NCBI RefSeq assembly: GCF_040054535.1
Contig: NC_090792.1
Span: forward strand, 3,707,001-3,771,000
Direction of reading: 5' to 3'
From: Antennarius striatus
Taxonomy: Eukaryota; Chordata; Actinopteri; Lophiiformes; Antennariidae
Length of the DNA: 64,000 bases
Below are positions 40,129-53,958 of this stretch, piece by piece (the stretch's first letter is position 1; every line of letters starts with the position of its first letter). The position numbers and the translations under genes were made by a program. The notes beneath the pieces are model-generated. The model saw only the letters and a list, made by a program, of their open reading frames with translations, searched no databases and had not been told where the DNA came from.

Positions 40129-41189
40129 CTTTAAACTTAAAACTATCTCAAAATATCGGTATAAATTAGTTCCTGTGAGCATTCATGAGACTTGGTGAAA
40201 TCATTCCATCTCTGAGAACCAGTGTTTTGACACTGATATATTTTTAGCATTAAATCTGAAAGAAAATGGTACGAAAACTGATAAAAAGATCAGAGTTCAT
40301 GTATGTAAAAAGATATGCGATCAAAAGAAACATTACATAAATGAACATAGGACACTTTCAGTATCAGTACATATAATATACTGTCGTACATACGTATAAT
40401 ATACTGTATTAATTTCTTGTTTTCCTGGTGTGGCTTCAGAAAACAGCATCCAGTTCTTTTTCCGACTGCTGCGCATGAAAAAACGTTTTCACTGTCAGGT
40501 GGACACAAAGTGCAGCCGAACCTGAACGTGGAATATAAGACATCACCTGTGGGTTTGTGACAGGATGCTCTGGAGCTTACCTCCATGTTTTCTGTCGTTT
40601 GTAGCAGAAGCAGCTGCTGATGGATACGTAATCTGACTGATGTGTAGAGACACCGTCAGTCACCAAAGACCTAAAACACGCTGCTATATAACACTGCTAT
40701 GGCAACAACACGTAAACACTTGCGTAAAGTAAGTGGTGGTGAAACTAATGGGGACGCGCAGTGGTCGTCATCGATCAGAGAAATGTGGAAATGCGTGGAG
40801 GAAGAGGAGGGGGCAGTGGTTGATCTTCTTCCTGGGGTCGACTCCTCTGGTGCGTCCATTCCTTCCGGCTCAATGGAGGCTTAATGTGAGTGTGGAAAAG
40901 TGGAAAATTTAATTAGGCTGCCAAAGGGGGTTTGTGTCACTTGGCATGAGCCCCCCCCCCCACTACTACTACCATCACCCCCTCCTCCTCCTAACCTCAC
41001 TCACCCTTTGCTCTTGTCTCATTTGCTGCAAACATTCAGGAGTTTTCCCGTTTCTTTCTTTTATTTCTACCCAGAATCCTTCAGGACACGACCCAGTGGG
41101 ACATTTCTGTTCAGAGGATTTTATCCTGAATTTAAGGATCTCCATCTCGTCTACATCTCATTACTGGTTCTCTAGAGTCTACCTCAGGT

Positions 41190-41476
41190 GGCTACAGGTG
41201 AGAGGTGGGGTTCACCCCAGATGAGATGCCAGTTCATTGTAAGGCCACGTGAGACAAAGAGTCACGCTCACACTCACACATATGGACAATTTGGTGTGAT
41301 CAGTTCACCGAAGCTGCATGTTTTTGGAGGTAGGAGGAAGCTGGAGAACCTGGAGAGAACCCACATGCTGTAGGCAAACACAAGGAGAACATACAACCTT
41401 TACCTAGAAGGGAACCTGGAACCTTCTTGCTGCGAGGCAACAGCGCTTCCCACCACTTCGCCACCGTGTCGCCCCA
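41190..41476 (+). mobile_element. interspersed fish repeat, near-complete copy
   Basis: 'ggtggggttcaccccagatg', 'tatggacaatttggtgtgat', 'ggaggaagctggagaacctg', 'caaggagaacatacaacctt', and the terminal 'accacttcgccaccgtgtcg'. Same family as 20227, extending further at the 3' end. Confidence 0.7.
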
Positions 41477-42109
41477 AATAGCTTCACTGGATGCTAAACT
41501 TACTGAACGTCCTGCTGTGAGCTTAGATGACAGAGAATCCAGTTGTGAAGTGATCCTGTGAGCTTGAGGTGTCATCAATAGATACCGACATCCTGACAAT
41601 CGTATCGATTTGTTATGATCTGAATGCAAAAGTTTGTTTTACGTCGCGACTTCTTTTGATTTGAAGGACTGATACTGGAAGAACAGGTGGACGAGTGCAG
41701 AAATAACATTCAAACTAAGTCAGGCTGCAAACCTCACATCTGAACTTTATTTAATCTTCATCATGCAGCTGCATCACATCCACTCAGACTCAAAGGAAGA
41801 AACTTTCCCCCCAACTCACAGGAAACATGCTCATTCCGTTTACACTCTTCCAACTTCCAACGCATGGATATTTATTTTTCGTAAGCGCACGGGAGGGGCG
41901 GGGTGGTGGTGGGGTGTTGTCACATTACATGCACCTGTCTACGCACGTCTTCACCGCGGCTGTCATCTCACCTGACAGGTCTATCAGTGTCCGCGGCTGA
42001 TCAGAACACGTCCCTCAGTCTGACAGGCTGAACCGACAGCGCTGCAATCCAGACTGACAGCTCCTCAGGTAGCTGGTGGTGGTGGTGGCGGGGTGGCGGA
42101 TTCTGGAGG

Positions 42110-42120
42110 GGGGGGGGGGG
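42110..42120. repeat. poly-G run with short flanking GGT and CA repeats
   Basis: Low-complexity patch from about 42070 to 42158: (GGT)n, G-run, (CA)n. Confidence 0.8.
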
Positions 42121-43118
42121 GCAAAAGCTCCAAGAGGAACACACACACACACACACATCACCAGAGGAGTAAATTTAAGTCAGTAAATGATCCAGCTGGC
42201 ATGACTGATCTCACCACAGCTTTCTTGAATTTCAGGAACCCATCTGATAATGAAGTGATTCTGAGATAGAACCAGTCATTACCTTTAAAAACCTTCATTT
42301 CATCCAGGAAATCCTCTCTGCCGTGGAAACACAGAGTGCCATTTGGAGTATTTCTGAGCAAATTAAGTCTAATTTTTCACAACAATCAAGCACATTGAAG
42401 TGAGGCCAAACAGCTTGCTTAAATCAGAGGAGATGAGCTCTGTATTCCAGAGAAAAGCACCTGAGGGATGTGCTTTGGTTAACCCATGAAAGGTTTAAAT
42501 CGAGTTTCTATGATCACACCCAGAGGGAAATGAGGAAGGTGCTCCCGTCTCAGCTCTTTCCCCTCCTCGTCGACAAAAATCTGGTTTTATCTTGTCAAAA
42601 GCCATCGAAAACAAGCCCATCCAGAACGCCTCGACAACACGGAGACGAGACAAAACCGGAAAACCTACAAGCTCCAGAGTGAAGGCTCATTTGATGAGCT
42701 TAGCTACGCTCTCCTGGCTTCTCATGTATGAGGAGTAATTAGCAATTAACAATCAGGGTTTAACTAGATCCAGTTATTATCTGTAAGCAAGAGAAGTTTT
42801 TTGGGGGAAAGAGGGGGAGGGGGGGTATTTTGACTTGGAAGTGCATTAGAATTCCTGTACCTCGCAAGTTAGATTAAAAAAAAGAAAACAGTGAAGGACC
42901 CTAGCGGTAATTCTCAGATTTTTATGACATCTCTGGGCCATTAAAAAAAAAAAAAAATTCCCAGATCAAACAGGCTGTAACAAAAGACCCCAAATCCCCC
43001 CTCCGCTCTCCTCCTCCTGCTCTCTTTCCAAAATTAGTTAAGCCTCTCAGCTCCATCATCCTCAACATGGTTCGCATCAACAACCCTATGCTGCACCGCA
43101 AATGCCTGAAATCCACCG

Positions 43119-43202
<84 letters not shown>
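43119..43202. repeat. (CA)n microsatellite
   Basis: About 41 perfect copies. Confidence 0.97.
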
Positions 43203-43205
<3 letters not shown>

Positions 43206-44135
43206 GTCTTCAACCACCTCCCTTCAAAAAGGGGAGGGGAGGACCAAAACTCTCCATATGTCACTCTGAATTTGTACTTAAAGACAAAACACAAAGTACC
43301 CCACAGTCATTAGAGTTTGTGATTTCACCCTCTCCTTCTTGTTTTGTCCTTTCTGCAGGAACGTGTTAAGTCAAAAGGCCGCAGCTCAAAAAAACCAGAG
43401 ATGACACGGAACAACGAGGCGAAGCTGACAGACGGAGTGATTCGGACGCTAGAATGATGCAGCCGTCTGCTTCCACGTCTTTAGATGCTCCTCTTGTTTC
43501 CTCCTGATTACCTTGTCCACTTTGTGGCCACAGCTGTTTACTGTCGAGGAATGAATCAGGATCTTCTATCACTTTTTACCCATCTGTTTTTCCGTCATCA
43601 CCCCCCCCCCCCCCCCCCAATTTCCATACCACACTCCTGCAACTTCGTCAGTCCCCCTCATTTTATTTTATTTTGACACTTGAAAACTTTCTGCCGACTA
43701 GCCCGACTTGTGAGGTGAAGTGGGGTGAGTGATGCCAGCAGCAGTCTCTGGGTTATTGCCCAGGGAGGTGCTCATTGCTGAGCTTTAAGTGATCCTGTTT
43801 CACACACTTGTCAGTTCTCGGGGTTGGCAGGTCCTTGCTGCCTCCGAGCTAACTGCTTAGAGGCTTGTCACCAAAGCATTTAATGTTAATCTAATGCTAA
43901 TAATCATGTTTGCAAGCTCCCTTGCAGCTACACGGACACCGCCAAGCATCAATTGTAAACTTATTACTTTGTTAGTTGGTGTCAGGTTAGCTTTCCCAAC
44001 CAGCAGCAAGGTTGGAGTGGAGGTGATAACTTTCCCATCTAGAATTGACACCAATCATTTGTTCATTACCTGAGAGGAAAAATGACTACTGAGTCCTCAA
44101 ATACCCCCCACCCCCCACCCGTGAGTCCCAGTCCA

Positions 44136-44171
44136 GCTTTTGTGGTCCGAACTCAGTCGGACCACAAAAGC
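44136..44171. repeat. perfect inverted repeat, 15-bp arms, 6-base loop
   Basis: GCTTTTGTGGTCCGA, loop ACTCAG, then the exact reverse complement TCGGACCACAAAAGC. Confidence 0.95.
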
Positions 44172-45047
44172 ACTCATCAATTTAATCATCCCCAGTCCAC
44201 AGATTCCAGGCTAATTATTCCAGCCTTTAATTATTCCATCCAACTGTCTTTGAGATCGCTTAAAGACGGCTGGATTAGTGGATTTGGAGTATTAGCTTGG
44301 AGGGTTGGCAGACCTCTGCACTGTGATTCAAGGGGTTGAGAAACACATCTTCAAAAGGTACCCCAAGCAGCACCTCCACAGGATCATTACAGAGGATAAA
44401 TCCGCGTTAAGTTGCTTATGAGCGTGTAAAGGTGAGACGCATTTGGATGCAGTCACTTTTGGGACAGGAGGCTACCTAAAGGTGAATTAAGCAGAGGAAC
44501 AGTGACACGGTTCAAGCTACTTGAATGAACTGTTGAAGTTACTTAACTGCTTTAAGTGAACTTGGATCGGAATAATCTGATCATTCAATAGTTCTTCTGG
44601 TGGAATCCTCCAACCGGACACTCACGGTGCTAAATCTACACTGAAATCATTGAAGATCAAATTGTAATTTGTACTCTCTTGAGTTCATGTAGTATTTCCA
44701 TGTGTGTTAAGATGTGAACCCCCATCCCCGTCAGATCTCCAAAAGGAGACGCTCGTCCTGCGGCTGACAGCAGAAGTTCTGAAAGCAGGTCGAGAAAGGT
44801 TAGAGCAAGAAACATGCACCGGGGCAGCGAAAAAGACAAAAAGAATCTTGCTTTTTAATTATTTTATTAAGAGCCTTGATGCTATTAAATGCCCCAGATA
44901 CATTCACCCTATAGTTCTCAATTAGACTTGACAGTTGCTGCATTACCAACAATAAATATAGCAAAGGGCTGCGCCTCAGGCCTGGAAGGACCCCTAACTA
45001 TGACCCTCATATTTAATGATGAAAACAAGCGCACGCCTGCGCATATT

Positions 45048-45160
<113 letters not shown>

Positions 45161-45868
45161 CTTCGCTGTGTTGTGGCTCCTTGTTACACAAGCCCAGTAG
45201 TGCCTGTGAAAATCACAGCAGCGTATGTAGGGTTTATATGAGCGTTAGTGTGAACATTCTGAACTGATACAAATGTATTTTCAAAGCCAATACTGATCAT
45301 TAGCAATAAAGGGAGGAGACTGTTAACTGATGTTTGATTGTGATACACACTCGTCAGGGATGAACTGCAACAAATCAGCTTCATTTTACTGTTGTTCAGC
45401 ATTGATTTGAGGGACTTGTATTCTGGTTTTCTGCAAATGCTGTTCGGCTTCCATATGTTTGACAGCTTTACATTTTTAGACTACTGTAATCTAAAATTTG
45501 CATGAGTACTATGTATTATTACAGATTAGGCCACCCAGTATTGTGCACCGGTCTGTCAATGTGTCCCACTTCACCGTTTGTGGTGCAGTAGCCTTCACTG
45601 TTAATAGCTGTCACGCTGTTGGTACAACCAACCCGCTGTGGGCGGAACATGATTGTCAGATCAGATAGTCACTCAATGCTCAACACGGAAATTGCCCATT
45701 TAAATACTTTTACCCTTTCATCTTAAAAATATACCCAATTTTTAAGCAGTGTGTTGTTGAAATTGCAGGTTAGTTGTTGACTACTGGATGAAACCTATGA
45801 GAAACAATAATTTGGTGATGCTGCAGATGTCCAGCACCATCGACTGTTCAGATTGTCGCTCATGTCAG

Positions 45869-46531
45869 TTAAAGGTCCCATATTATGTTATGTTTTTAAT
45901 TCATGTCATTCAGCTGCCAGATGTTCAGCTACACTGTATTTGAAATGTCTTGCCCCAAAGTGATCCGTGGTCCTAAATATCTTTGATTGAATATGGTTAA
46001 AATCACCTCCGTCCTGAAACGCTCTGAGTTCATGAGGCGTGCCTACGAGCTCCCTCTATCACCATACCCTCCCCCCCCTGAGCTGCCTCTATCAACACCT
46101 CCCTCCCCACTGGCATTCACAGGCATTTTGTTTACATGTGCCACTTGCACGTGTGTGCTTAAGCTACCGATCATCCATTGTAACTTTTTTAACTCTCAGT
46201 AAATACATTACGACGTGCTGTATTTCGCTCTTATTCTTCTTGTTTTGCGCTCTTGTTTTCCCTGATACAACTGATTTTTCTGCGCTAAACGTGGAGGTGC
46301 TTTAGTCATATTTATAAGCAACTGTAAATGACGCTGGGAATAACCTTACACGGACACACACACACACACCTGATGTTAACTAGTTGGCCAAATGCTGGCT
46401 GACTTCAACAGCTTGTGAGGAACTTTCAGTGTGTAGCTCTGAGCCAGGTCATTACCACACACTGCTATCGACTTGAAAAAATTGTTTTCAGGTCTCAAAA
46501 AAATGTGCTTTTCTTAATAGGACCCCTTTAA
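45869..46531. mobile_element. nonautonomous DNA transposon (MITE) with 'ttaaaggtcccatatt' end
   Basis: The left end TTAAAGGTCCCATATTATG and the right end, in reverse complement, TTAAAGGGGTCCTATTAAG are imperfect terminal inverted repeats ~660 bases apart, each beginning with TTAA. TTAA flanks would suit a piggyBac-type target duplication, but similar ends occur in other fish families, so the superfamily is left open. Internal frames are not coding. Confidence 0.65.
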
Positions 46532-47759
46532 ACTCCACTCTTTAAACTCTTGTTTCCTTAACAAATTAGCAAACAATAACTGCTAACATTCTAAGATACT
46601 GAACACTGAGAACATTTCCTGCTAAATTTTAAACTGCAATTTCTAAATGTTAAATGTTAGCATTAATCCCAAAGCAATGCTGTGTCAAATGAGACAGAAT
46701 GATTGTAATCACAACATGGATGTTAATATAATTTACCACAATCTGGTGAATAGCATCAACATGAAAGTTTTAACACAACTACTGGGAAAATGATTTTACT
46801 TAGAGCTCAAATGTATTTGATGTGGTGCTTCATATATGATTAATATCACATATTATGAAGCCTGAGAAAAAAAATCTAAATTTTAGATTAAGTTCATGTA
46901 ACATCATTAAAACTTAAATGTAATATATGTTCTCATATTTTAACCATCAGACCAAAGCTGCAATCAAAAGCATGTTGATGCTGTGATCCTCTAGAATTAT
47001 TACCACAGAAATCATTCCCATCTAGCTAATTAATTTCCAATACAACAAACACGGTGAAAGATGAAACAAGGATGCACTGTGAGAGGAAACAGATTTCTTT
47101 ACTGGGAAAACTTTTACCAAACATTTTCTCAATTCAACATGTCAGAGAAAGACTTTATGGGGATTTAAACAGAAAAATAAATGTACAGTTGAAAGGCAAA
47201 CCAGAAGATCATTTTAACATGGACAGTTGACGCAAACATGACAATCATGAAAGTGAAAAAGAAACCTAAGTGCTGTGTGTCGTGCCTACAGATCTGTGAT
47301 CAGTTTGTCTACTTATTAACCCATTACAGTTAGAATGGCAGCTCTGATTTGAAGTGTTGTGAGTGTTGCAGTATCCCTGCTTCAAACCAGGCGTCATTGG
47401 CACAACATACAAAATAAAAAATAAAAAATCTGATGTTTTGAGTCGGCTTCTCAACATGAGCAAAACATTCACATTATCAGTTAGAAGTGGACAAACTTCA
47501 TTATCACATCACCTGACCTCTTCTACACCAAAGTGGCTTCAAGAAAAATGAGATACAAAAAAAAGTGAAGGTACCAAAAGGCTGACATTTTAAACTGAAA
47601 CCTACTGAGCTTGTGTGCATCTGAACAGTACAGTACATTTCACAACATGCAAGTCTGTACACACTCAAACTCGTGTACACAATGGCATGCACATACACAC
47701 ACTTTCACATACAGACTCCCACGGGCAACTGTGCAGGCGTGTAATTAGGCTAGAGGGTA
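46532..47759 (-). other. babam2 downstream region, including its 3'UTR
   Basis: The 3'UTR starts at 47759 and runs leftwards. I could not identify a clear minus-strand AATAAA, so its end is undefined. No other feature seen. Confidence 0.4.
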
Positions 47760-47823
47760 CTAGAGCTTCCCGTTGGCGAAGGCTCCCTCTTGAAACTGAG
47801 GGATGAAGCTCTTAAAGTGCGCC
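47760..47823 (-). CDS. babam2: babam2 last exon with stop codon
   Basis: 64 bases, ctcacccag|[24 protein letters not shown] then TAG (complement of 47760-47762). Confidence 0.95.
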
Positions 47824-50800
47824 CTGGGTGAGAGACAGAGAGGAACAGGGAGGAGTGGGAGAGAGAGCACAGCAGATTAAACAGCACAAATATGACCACA
47901 ATTGTGTTTCTGCCGTTTTAAAGCATCCAACAAATTTAGTCAGCAGTCGATAAGTAATCAAAGAGGGTGAAAATCAGAAACTCAGGTTAGTGTGTGTGGA
48001 CAGGTTACATTTAGGGTGTGTAGAAGGTAAGAACACTGATTTGAGGTTCATTCCTGTTGTTTCATTACGTAAGTTTTGTTAGCATAGCCTAGCACAGTCT
48101 AGCATAGCATTGCATCGCATCAAGGCTGGAAGAAGGAAACATGCAAACTGCCCATCGACTCTAATTCATCTGACAAAAGCTGTCCTCTTTGTTAATCCTA
48201 ACAAAAGCTCTGCTTTTATGGGGTTAGGTGTGACTTTTTATTGGCCGAGTAAAGGACGTGTAAAAATAGCACAAATCTCCTCAACCGCACGAGCCTTTAA
48301 AATAAAAAAAAGACTACAAATATGGGAAGATTACATTTATATATTTGTTTAAAATCATGTGTGACTATGCAGAATACATGTCTCTGATAGAAGCAGAGTT
48401 TGATGGCATTTTGCATGCGAAAAAATTCTGGATTTAGAATTTTTTTTTTAAGTTCATATATGCAAATTTATGTAAATTTTTTTGACAAATTTGTTAGAAG
48501 GTTCCATTAAGACTTTATTTTCCCCATTTGAGCGTTTAAAGGGTTAAATAACTGGAGAAGCAATGAATCTCTATTTTAAAGATTATATGGCAGTGCACTT
48601 TGTGGTCTATTAGAACCATGAAATATTTACTGCAGTTATTAACCTTTGCCATATAAAAAGCAAACACTGCTCAGGCGACGCCTATAGATGGACTCTTATG
48701 GGTCAAACCAGTTTATGTTTACTGAGGGTGGGTTAATATGTGAATACCAACAAATGGCCTGTGTGTTGAGCAGTCTACACAATATGGCCTTACTGAATAT
48801 ACAGTGCGCCCTCGTTACTCGTGGTTAATATGTTCCAGAAACCACACGCGAATAACAAATTCCGCGATATACTATCTTATTATTTACGGTAATTTAAATG
48901 TTTATGAACACTCCCCATAGTAATATTAAACCACCTTCTATATGTTTTACCTTTTCCCACTCTTTTATCGACTGTTTAAAGCACTTTTGTGTCTCATGGA
49001 AGTGTGTTGTGTTCCGAGACTCACGGAATGTAGCGCACTTCCGGATGCCGTCCGCCAATAGAATGCGCGTACGGTATCACGTGACTACCTCCCAAAAATC
49101 CGCGATGAGGTGAAGTCGTGACTGCTAATGCACGAATGCGCGAAGATGCTTTTTTTATCTAAAGCAGACCATATACAATACTTGCTTTGACAAACTACTT
49201 TGTGTAACTTCTTATCAGAAACTGTTTTTCTGAGCTTATATATGAGTCGTGAAAAGCACTCAGCTTGTAAGCAGTCTTTCATGCACGTTGTGTGTTTTAC
49301 TCTGTTGGAACAAATCAAAGTGAATATAATGTCAGGATCTACTGACTTAGCTCTCTTAGCCATCTCATTGCCATCCCAGCGAGGGCTGTAGGGGTACGAC
49401 TTCTGCACCTGGGAGTAGAGCTGGCCGCTGTTGGTGAAGTGGTACACGGACTGGAAGGTGAGGGTGGGCTGGTCTCTGGGGAAGTACAATGGGAGATCGA
49501 CTGCAAGGAGCAGGGAGACGTAAGAGAACGTATATAAGGATAAAGAGGAAAGGCGGTCATTGTATGGCATAGATGTGATCAGAATGAGGCGATTCGTGAT
49601 AATCCTACCGTGCACAAGGAAGCAAAAATCCTTCCACATGAGTAGAAGTGTGAGTTTTGTGAAGCCCTCTGCATCATACTCTACAACGCCCCTGCCAGAA
49701 TGTTCATTTGTTAGTTTCACTCAAACTGTGTCGTAAAAGAACAGAGACAACTGGATGACCGCTAAATACACGCTACAATCATTTCAATGGAGTTGACTCA
49801 CGTTCCAAAGTGACTGAGGAAGGCAGCAATGTACTCCCTCCTTTTGTGATATCCCTGGATGACATACTGCACCTACAGAGTGAAAGGCTTGGTTCTTAAA
49901 GTGGAATTGGAAAAAGGAAATAAATCTTCTGCAGCAACAAGAAGTAATTCATTATTCGGGATCAATATATAATCAACCAACTGAACATAAGGGTGAAACA
50001 AAATTGACATAGTTGAAGTGTTTGACTAACATTTAAACGATATCTGATTCACAGATGAGATACCTTTCAAAAATGATTTGGACAGATTTATAATTTGCCA
50101 ACTAAGAGCAGAGAAGCTGGGGTAAAAGACTGTAAAAAAGCAGTGTGAAATAAAGTAAAATAACTGTACAAACATGTTGCTCCCTCCAAGGGATCCCATA
50201 AAAATTGTAAAAGACTGCAGTGTTGCTATGCTTCGTTCATTTGTGGATCCAGGAATTTATGTACGACTTTCCTTAAAATTACTAAAGGGCCTCTTTTACT
50301 TATTACTTCTGCACAGGAAGTTTTATTTTCATTATTGTTTGTTTCTTAACAGAATAAACAAGAATCCTCCCGATGGATTTTCGTTGAATTATCCAATTAT
50401 TGGTCTTGGAATGAGGAAGAGGGGTTAAGATTTTATGGCTGACCAGAAGCAGGCTTCAGATCTGGAATTCATTTCCTTCCTTTCCTAATTTCCTTTCAGA
50501 TTGTCATTTTCCTTTAAGATTTGATGAGACAATATTGCAGAAATACGTTTTTACAATTAAATTGTCAAACATTAGCATTTGTCTAATGTTTGTCATTCTA
50601 AGGTCTTTATAATTGCCTACATCTCTCCATTCTTTATGTTTTATGTCTTAGGGAAGCACCCTTTAATCATGTATAAAAATGTAAGAACTAAACCTTGATG
50701 ATATCGCAATTCCCGGTTATCTGATGTCTTATTATGTGTTCAGATTAGATATTATGTTTTTACATGGGTAATGAGGTACACTGAATTAGAATGTAATTTT

Positions 50801-53800
50801 AGCAAATAAGCCTTTCTGTGCCTGCTGGGCACAAACAGCCGTGGTGGAATTAAGCTCGCTCAGAATGTGACAGTAGAAAATGACAGAAAGCACGGAGAAT
50901 GGAGACAAAGGTGGATGTCATGTTGAGGATGATTACGTTTATACTGATTTGACGTTTGTAACCCTTGACCTGGAAGCTAGTTAATGAACCTAAAGAATGC
51001 GTTTCCAATTTCTGATCTTTTTGTCCCCTCAGAAGCGGTGCTGTCCACATGATTTCAGGGTCTTTCGTTTGACTGACATAACCATCACACTACCAGTACT
51101 GTTCATGTTTTTGGAAAAGCTTTCTGAGCTTACCCAGAGTGCAAGAAAATGTCCTGGCCTGCAGACACAGTGAAAGAGATGAACTTCTTAAAGGTCGCTT
51201 TCACTTTAAAACCCAACAGCTCAGAGTACAAAAGCATTAATACATGCAATCATTGTACTGGCGAATTTAAATGTCACACTAGTACAAAGTTATTACCTTC
51301 CCACTTGACAGCCAAATAAGCTGGTGCTAAAAGCTCTTCCATGGGATCTGTCAAATGTTACTAGAAAAGACTGCCTGCTCAAGGTTCAGTTTAATTTTAA
51401 TATAATTTGTCCATTTTGATCAACATCTCATGAAATGAATGATCATTCATTTCATGAGCTCCATGTATGTCTAACAAACTTTTGTCATAAAAAAACAACA
51501 ACAAGGCTCAAGGGTCTCTTACAATGTGAGTTGTCTTCCATCTGCGGAGTGTAACGCTCAACAGAAACCATCGTTTACTGACGGGTGTGATCAACTGTTA
51601 TAAGACAGGAGACTCTCAGGCCTCGTTGGCCCGCTGAGCATCCTGGGTAGGGGAGACACCATGAAGGTGGTCCACTTCAAGAACCTGACAAGAGCTTCAG
51701 CAGGGTGGCAATGTTCATCAATGTTCTTTGTAACAATCTAAAAGACACTATCAGGAATAGGTAGCTGGAAACATTCAGGTAAGAGGAAACAGACAGCTAG
51801 CAGGAAACATTCAGGTATGGAAAATTATTATGTCTTCACAGTTATCCTGCAATTTATCCTCAATTTACTTCCTCATCTGGTTAAATGAATTTCCACAGAC
51901 ACATCATGTAGCAGGAAACATTCACTCAATTTTACTCAGGATTGCCACAGGTTGACATTTGTTTAACACCCTTCATCAGCTATGTTGTCAGGTTGATTTT
52001 AATTGGTTTCCACCTTCTAGAACCAGTTTCTTTAATCATCTGTCCATCAGCCGAAGGACGAACATTTGGAAAGGACAGCAAATTCTAAAGTTCACATCCA
52101 TTCCAGCAATGAAGGAACAATTTGATTTTAGTGCCAAAGAAACCATAACGCATTCAGGCACCTGTAAAATTATAAGGATCATTGAAGGATGTGGCTGAGG
52201 CTTGAGCCCACGACTAACGTGTAGCCGTGGTTACTCCTCCACCGTGTATAGATGAGGACGAGAGCCTTTTGTGAGAGTTGTAATCTCTGATAGTGAGACT
52301 TGTATGGATCTCCTAACGCAGTTGTGACTCATCCTCCTGTTTAATTATATTTATGTGGACAGTGGAGGCGACACTCTAGCTTTCTTAAAAGCTGCTAGGC
52401 CACATACTCAATAAGCTGTTCAGCAAGTTATTCCACATATGTGTGTGTGTGTGTGTGCGTGTGCGCATGTGTGTTGTTTTATGCCTGTTTCAAAAGGAAC
52501 TATAGATCACTGAACTTTCCCACCCATACTGTGAAAGGGTTTTCCACCCCCACTGTGGCAGAGACTCCTTGCCAAGCCTTTTCATTGGCTGCTTGTGTAT
52601 TTGAGTGATGCAAGACAGGTGACCTTGCTCTGCAGGTATTCAAACCTGTCTGCATCCATTATGCCGTCGCCTCCACAGCCATTTATTGTGTTTGTACCTG
52701 TGTCTTTTCAAAGTGTGATGCAATAATGCCGGAAATACTTCCTGTTGTGTGATTAAGAAATCTCTTCTGTCTGTTACATTCACACCTCCCCCAGTCTTAT
52801 ACAGAGAGACTGATCTGAGAGGTGATTGTTAATTAATGATAATTCAGATAAGATCCACACTGATATCAGAAACAAAAGCAAATTTCCAAAGCACTCACTC
52901 ATCTCTTAGAGGAAAATGCAGATAAAAAAAAGTTATAAATATTAGTTTATGTGGAACAGCTCAAATTTGGGTGCTTTCCTCGCCTGTGTCCCACCCCTCT
53001 ACAAAGTTTCATGGAAATCTGACTAGCACATCTTATGTAACTCTTACAAAAACAAATGAATTGACGAGCAGATTCAAGTGAATATATATAAAAAAAAATT
53101 ACAGTACTGACAGAAAACAACCCGGAACACAGATCAGCATTGTGATTCTAACTAACCACAGCCACTGTGTAAATGTTCAGTGATATTTATCATCGCTACC
53201 GGTAAGCAGGATTAAACAAAAACCTGACAGATTTTCCTGAAACTTGTGAAAGGTTTGGGTAAAAGGGCAGATACTTTTTTAAAAAAACTTTTCTTAAAAT
53301 TTCACAATATAAAATTCGGGACGTCTAGTAATGTAAGAAAAATATACACTTCCAGCTGGTTATGATGACATTAGTGGAACAGAACAAAGCAAAGCAGAAA
53401 ACATTTCCACAAAATATTTGTCAGGAGTAATGCATCCATAATCTGAATGTGAATGGGTTAGAACTGATCCTGGGATTTCACAAATGTCTTTCAGTGTTAT
53501 GTAAATTTAAGATTCTATATTTGGAATGATCCCTACAGACTTTTTTTAAAAACAAAGAATAATTTGACTTTCAAATTAATCTGCAATAAATCAATGCTGT
53601 TAATTATAATATTGTTTGGTTTTTTGTGCATTGGCTGCACGGCCGTTCAGGAAGCAAAAATGTTTGCTACAGTATTAAGTTGTATTAGGAGCAAGACTCC
53701 TCAGTGTGAACTGCTGCCTTTAACTGCTGTTGACTTTGCTTTTCATTATACCTCTACAAGCACAATCCATGGCCTCCATGACTCCTTCATGTAGGTGAAG

Positions 53801-53911
53801 GTTGAGGTTCTCATGTTGCTGTGGGATGTAAACGCCCAGAGACCTGGTGGTCAGATGAGGACACAGATGTTCTAGATGTTCTGGTGATAAGGTATGTGTA
53901 CCCTGTGTGTG

Positions 53912-53958
<47 letters not shown>

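Noticed and set aside
40699..40884. 61-residue plus-strand open frame starting MATTRKHLRK
   Set aside because: Charged and non-repetitive, but no similarity that I recognise and no promoter or splice context. A database search showing conservation in other fish would revive it.
51297..51347. Possible extra babam2 exon on the minus strand (gacag|...GGAAG|gtaata)
   Set aside because: Splice-like ends, but read in the required phase it stops after six codons and matches nothing in BABAM2. The adjacent known exons join perfectly without it.
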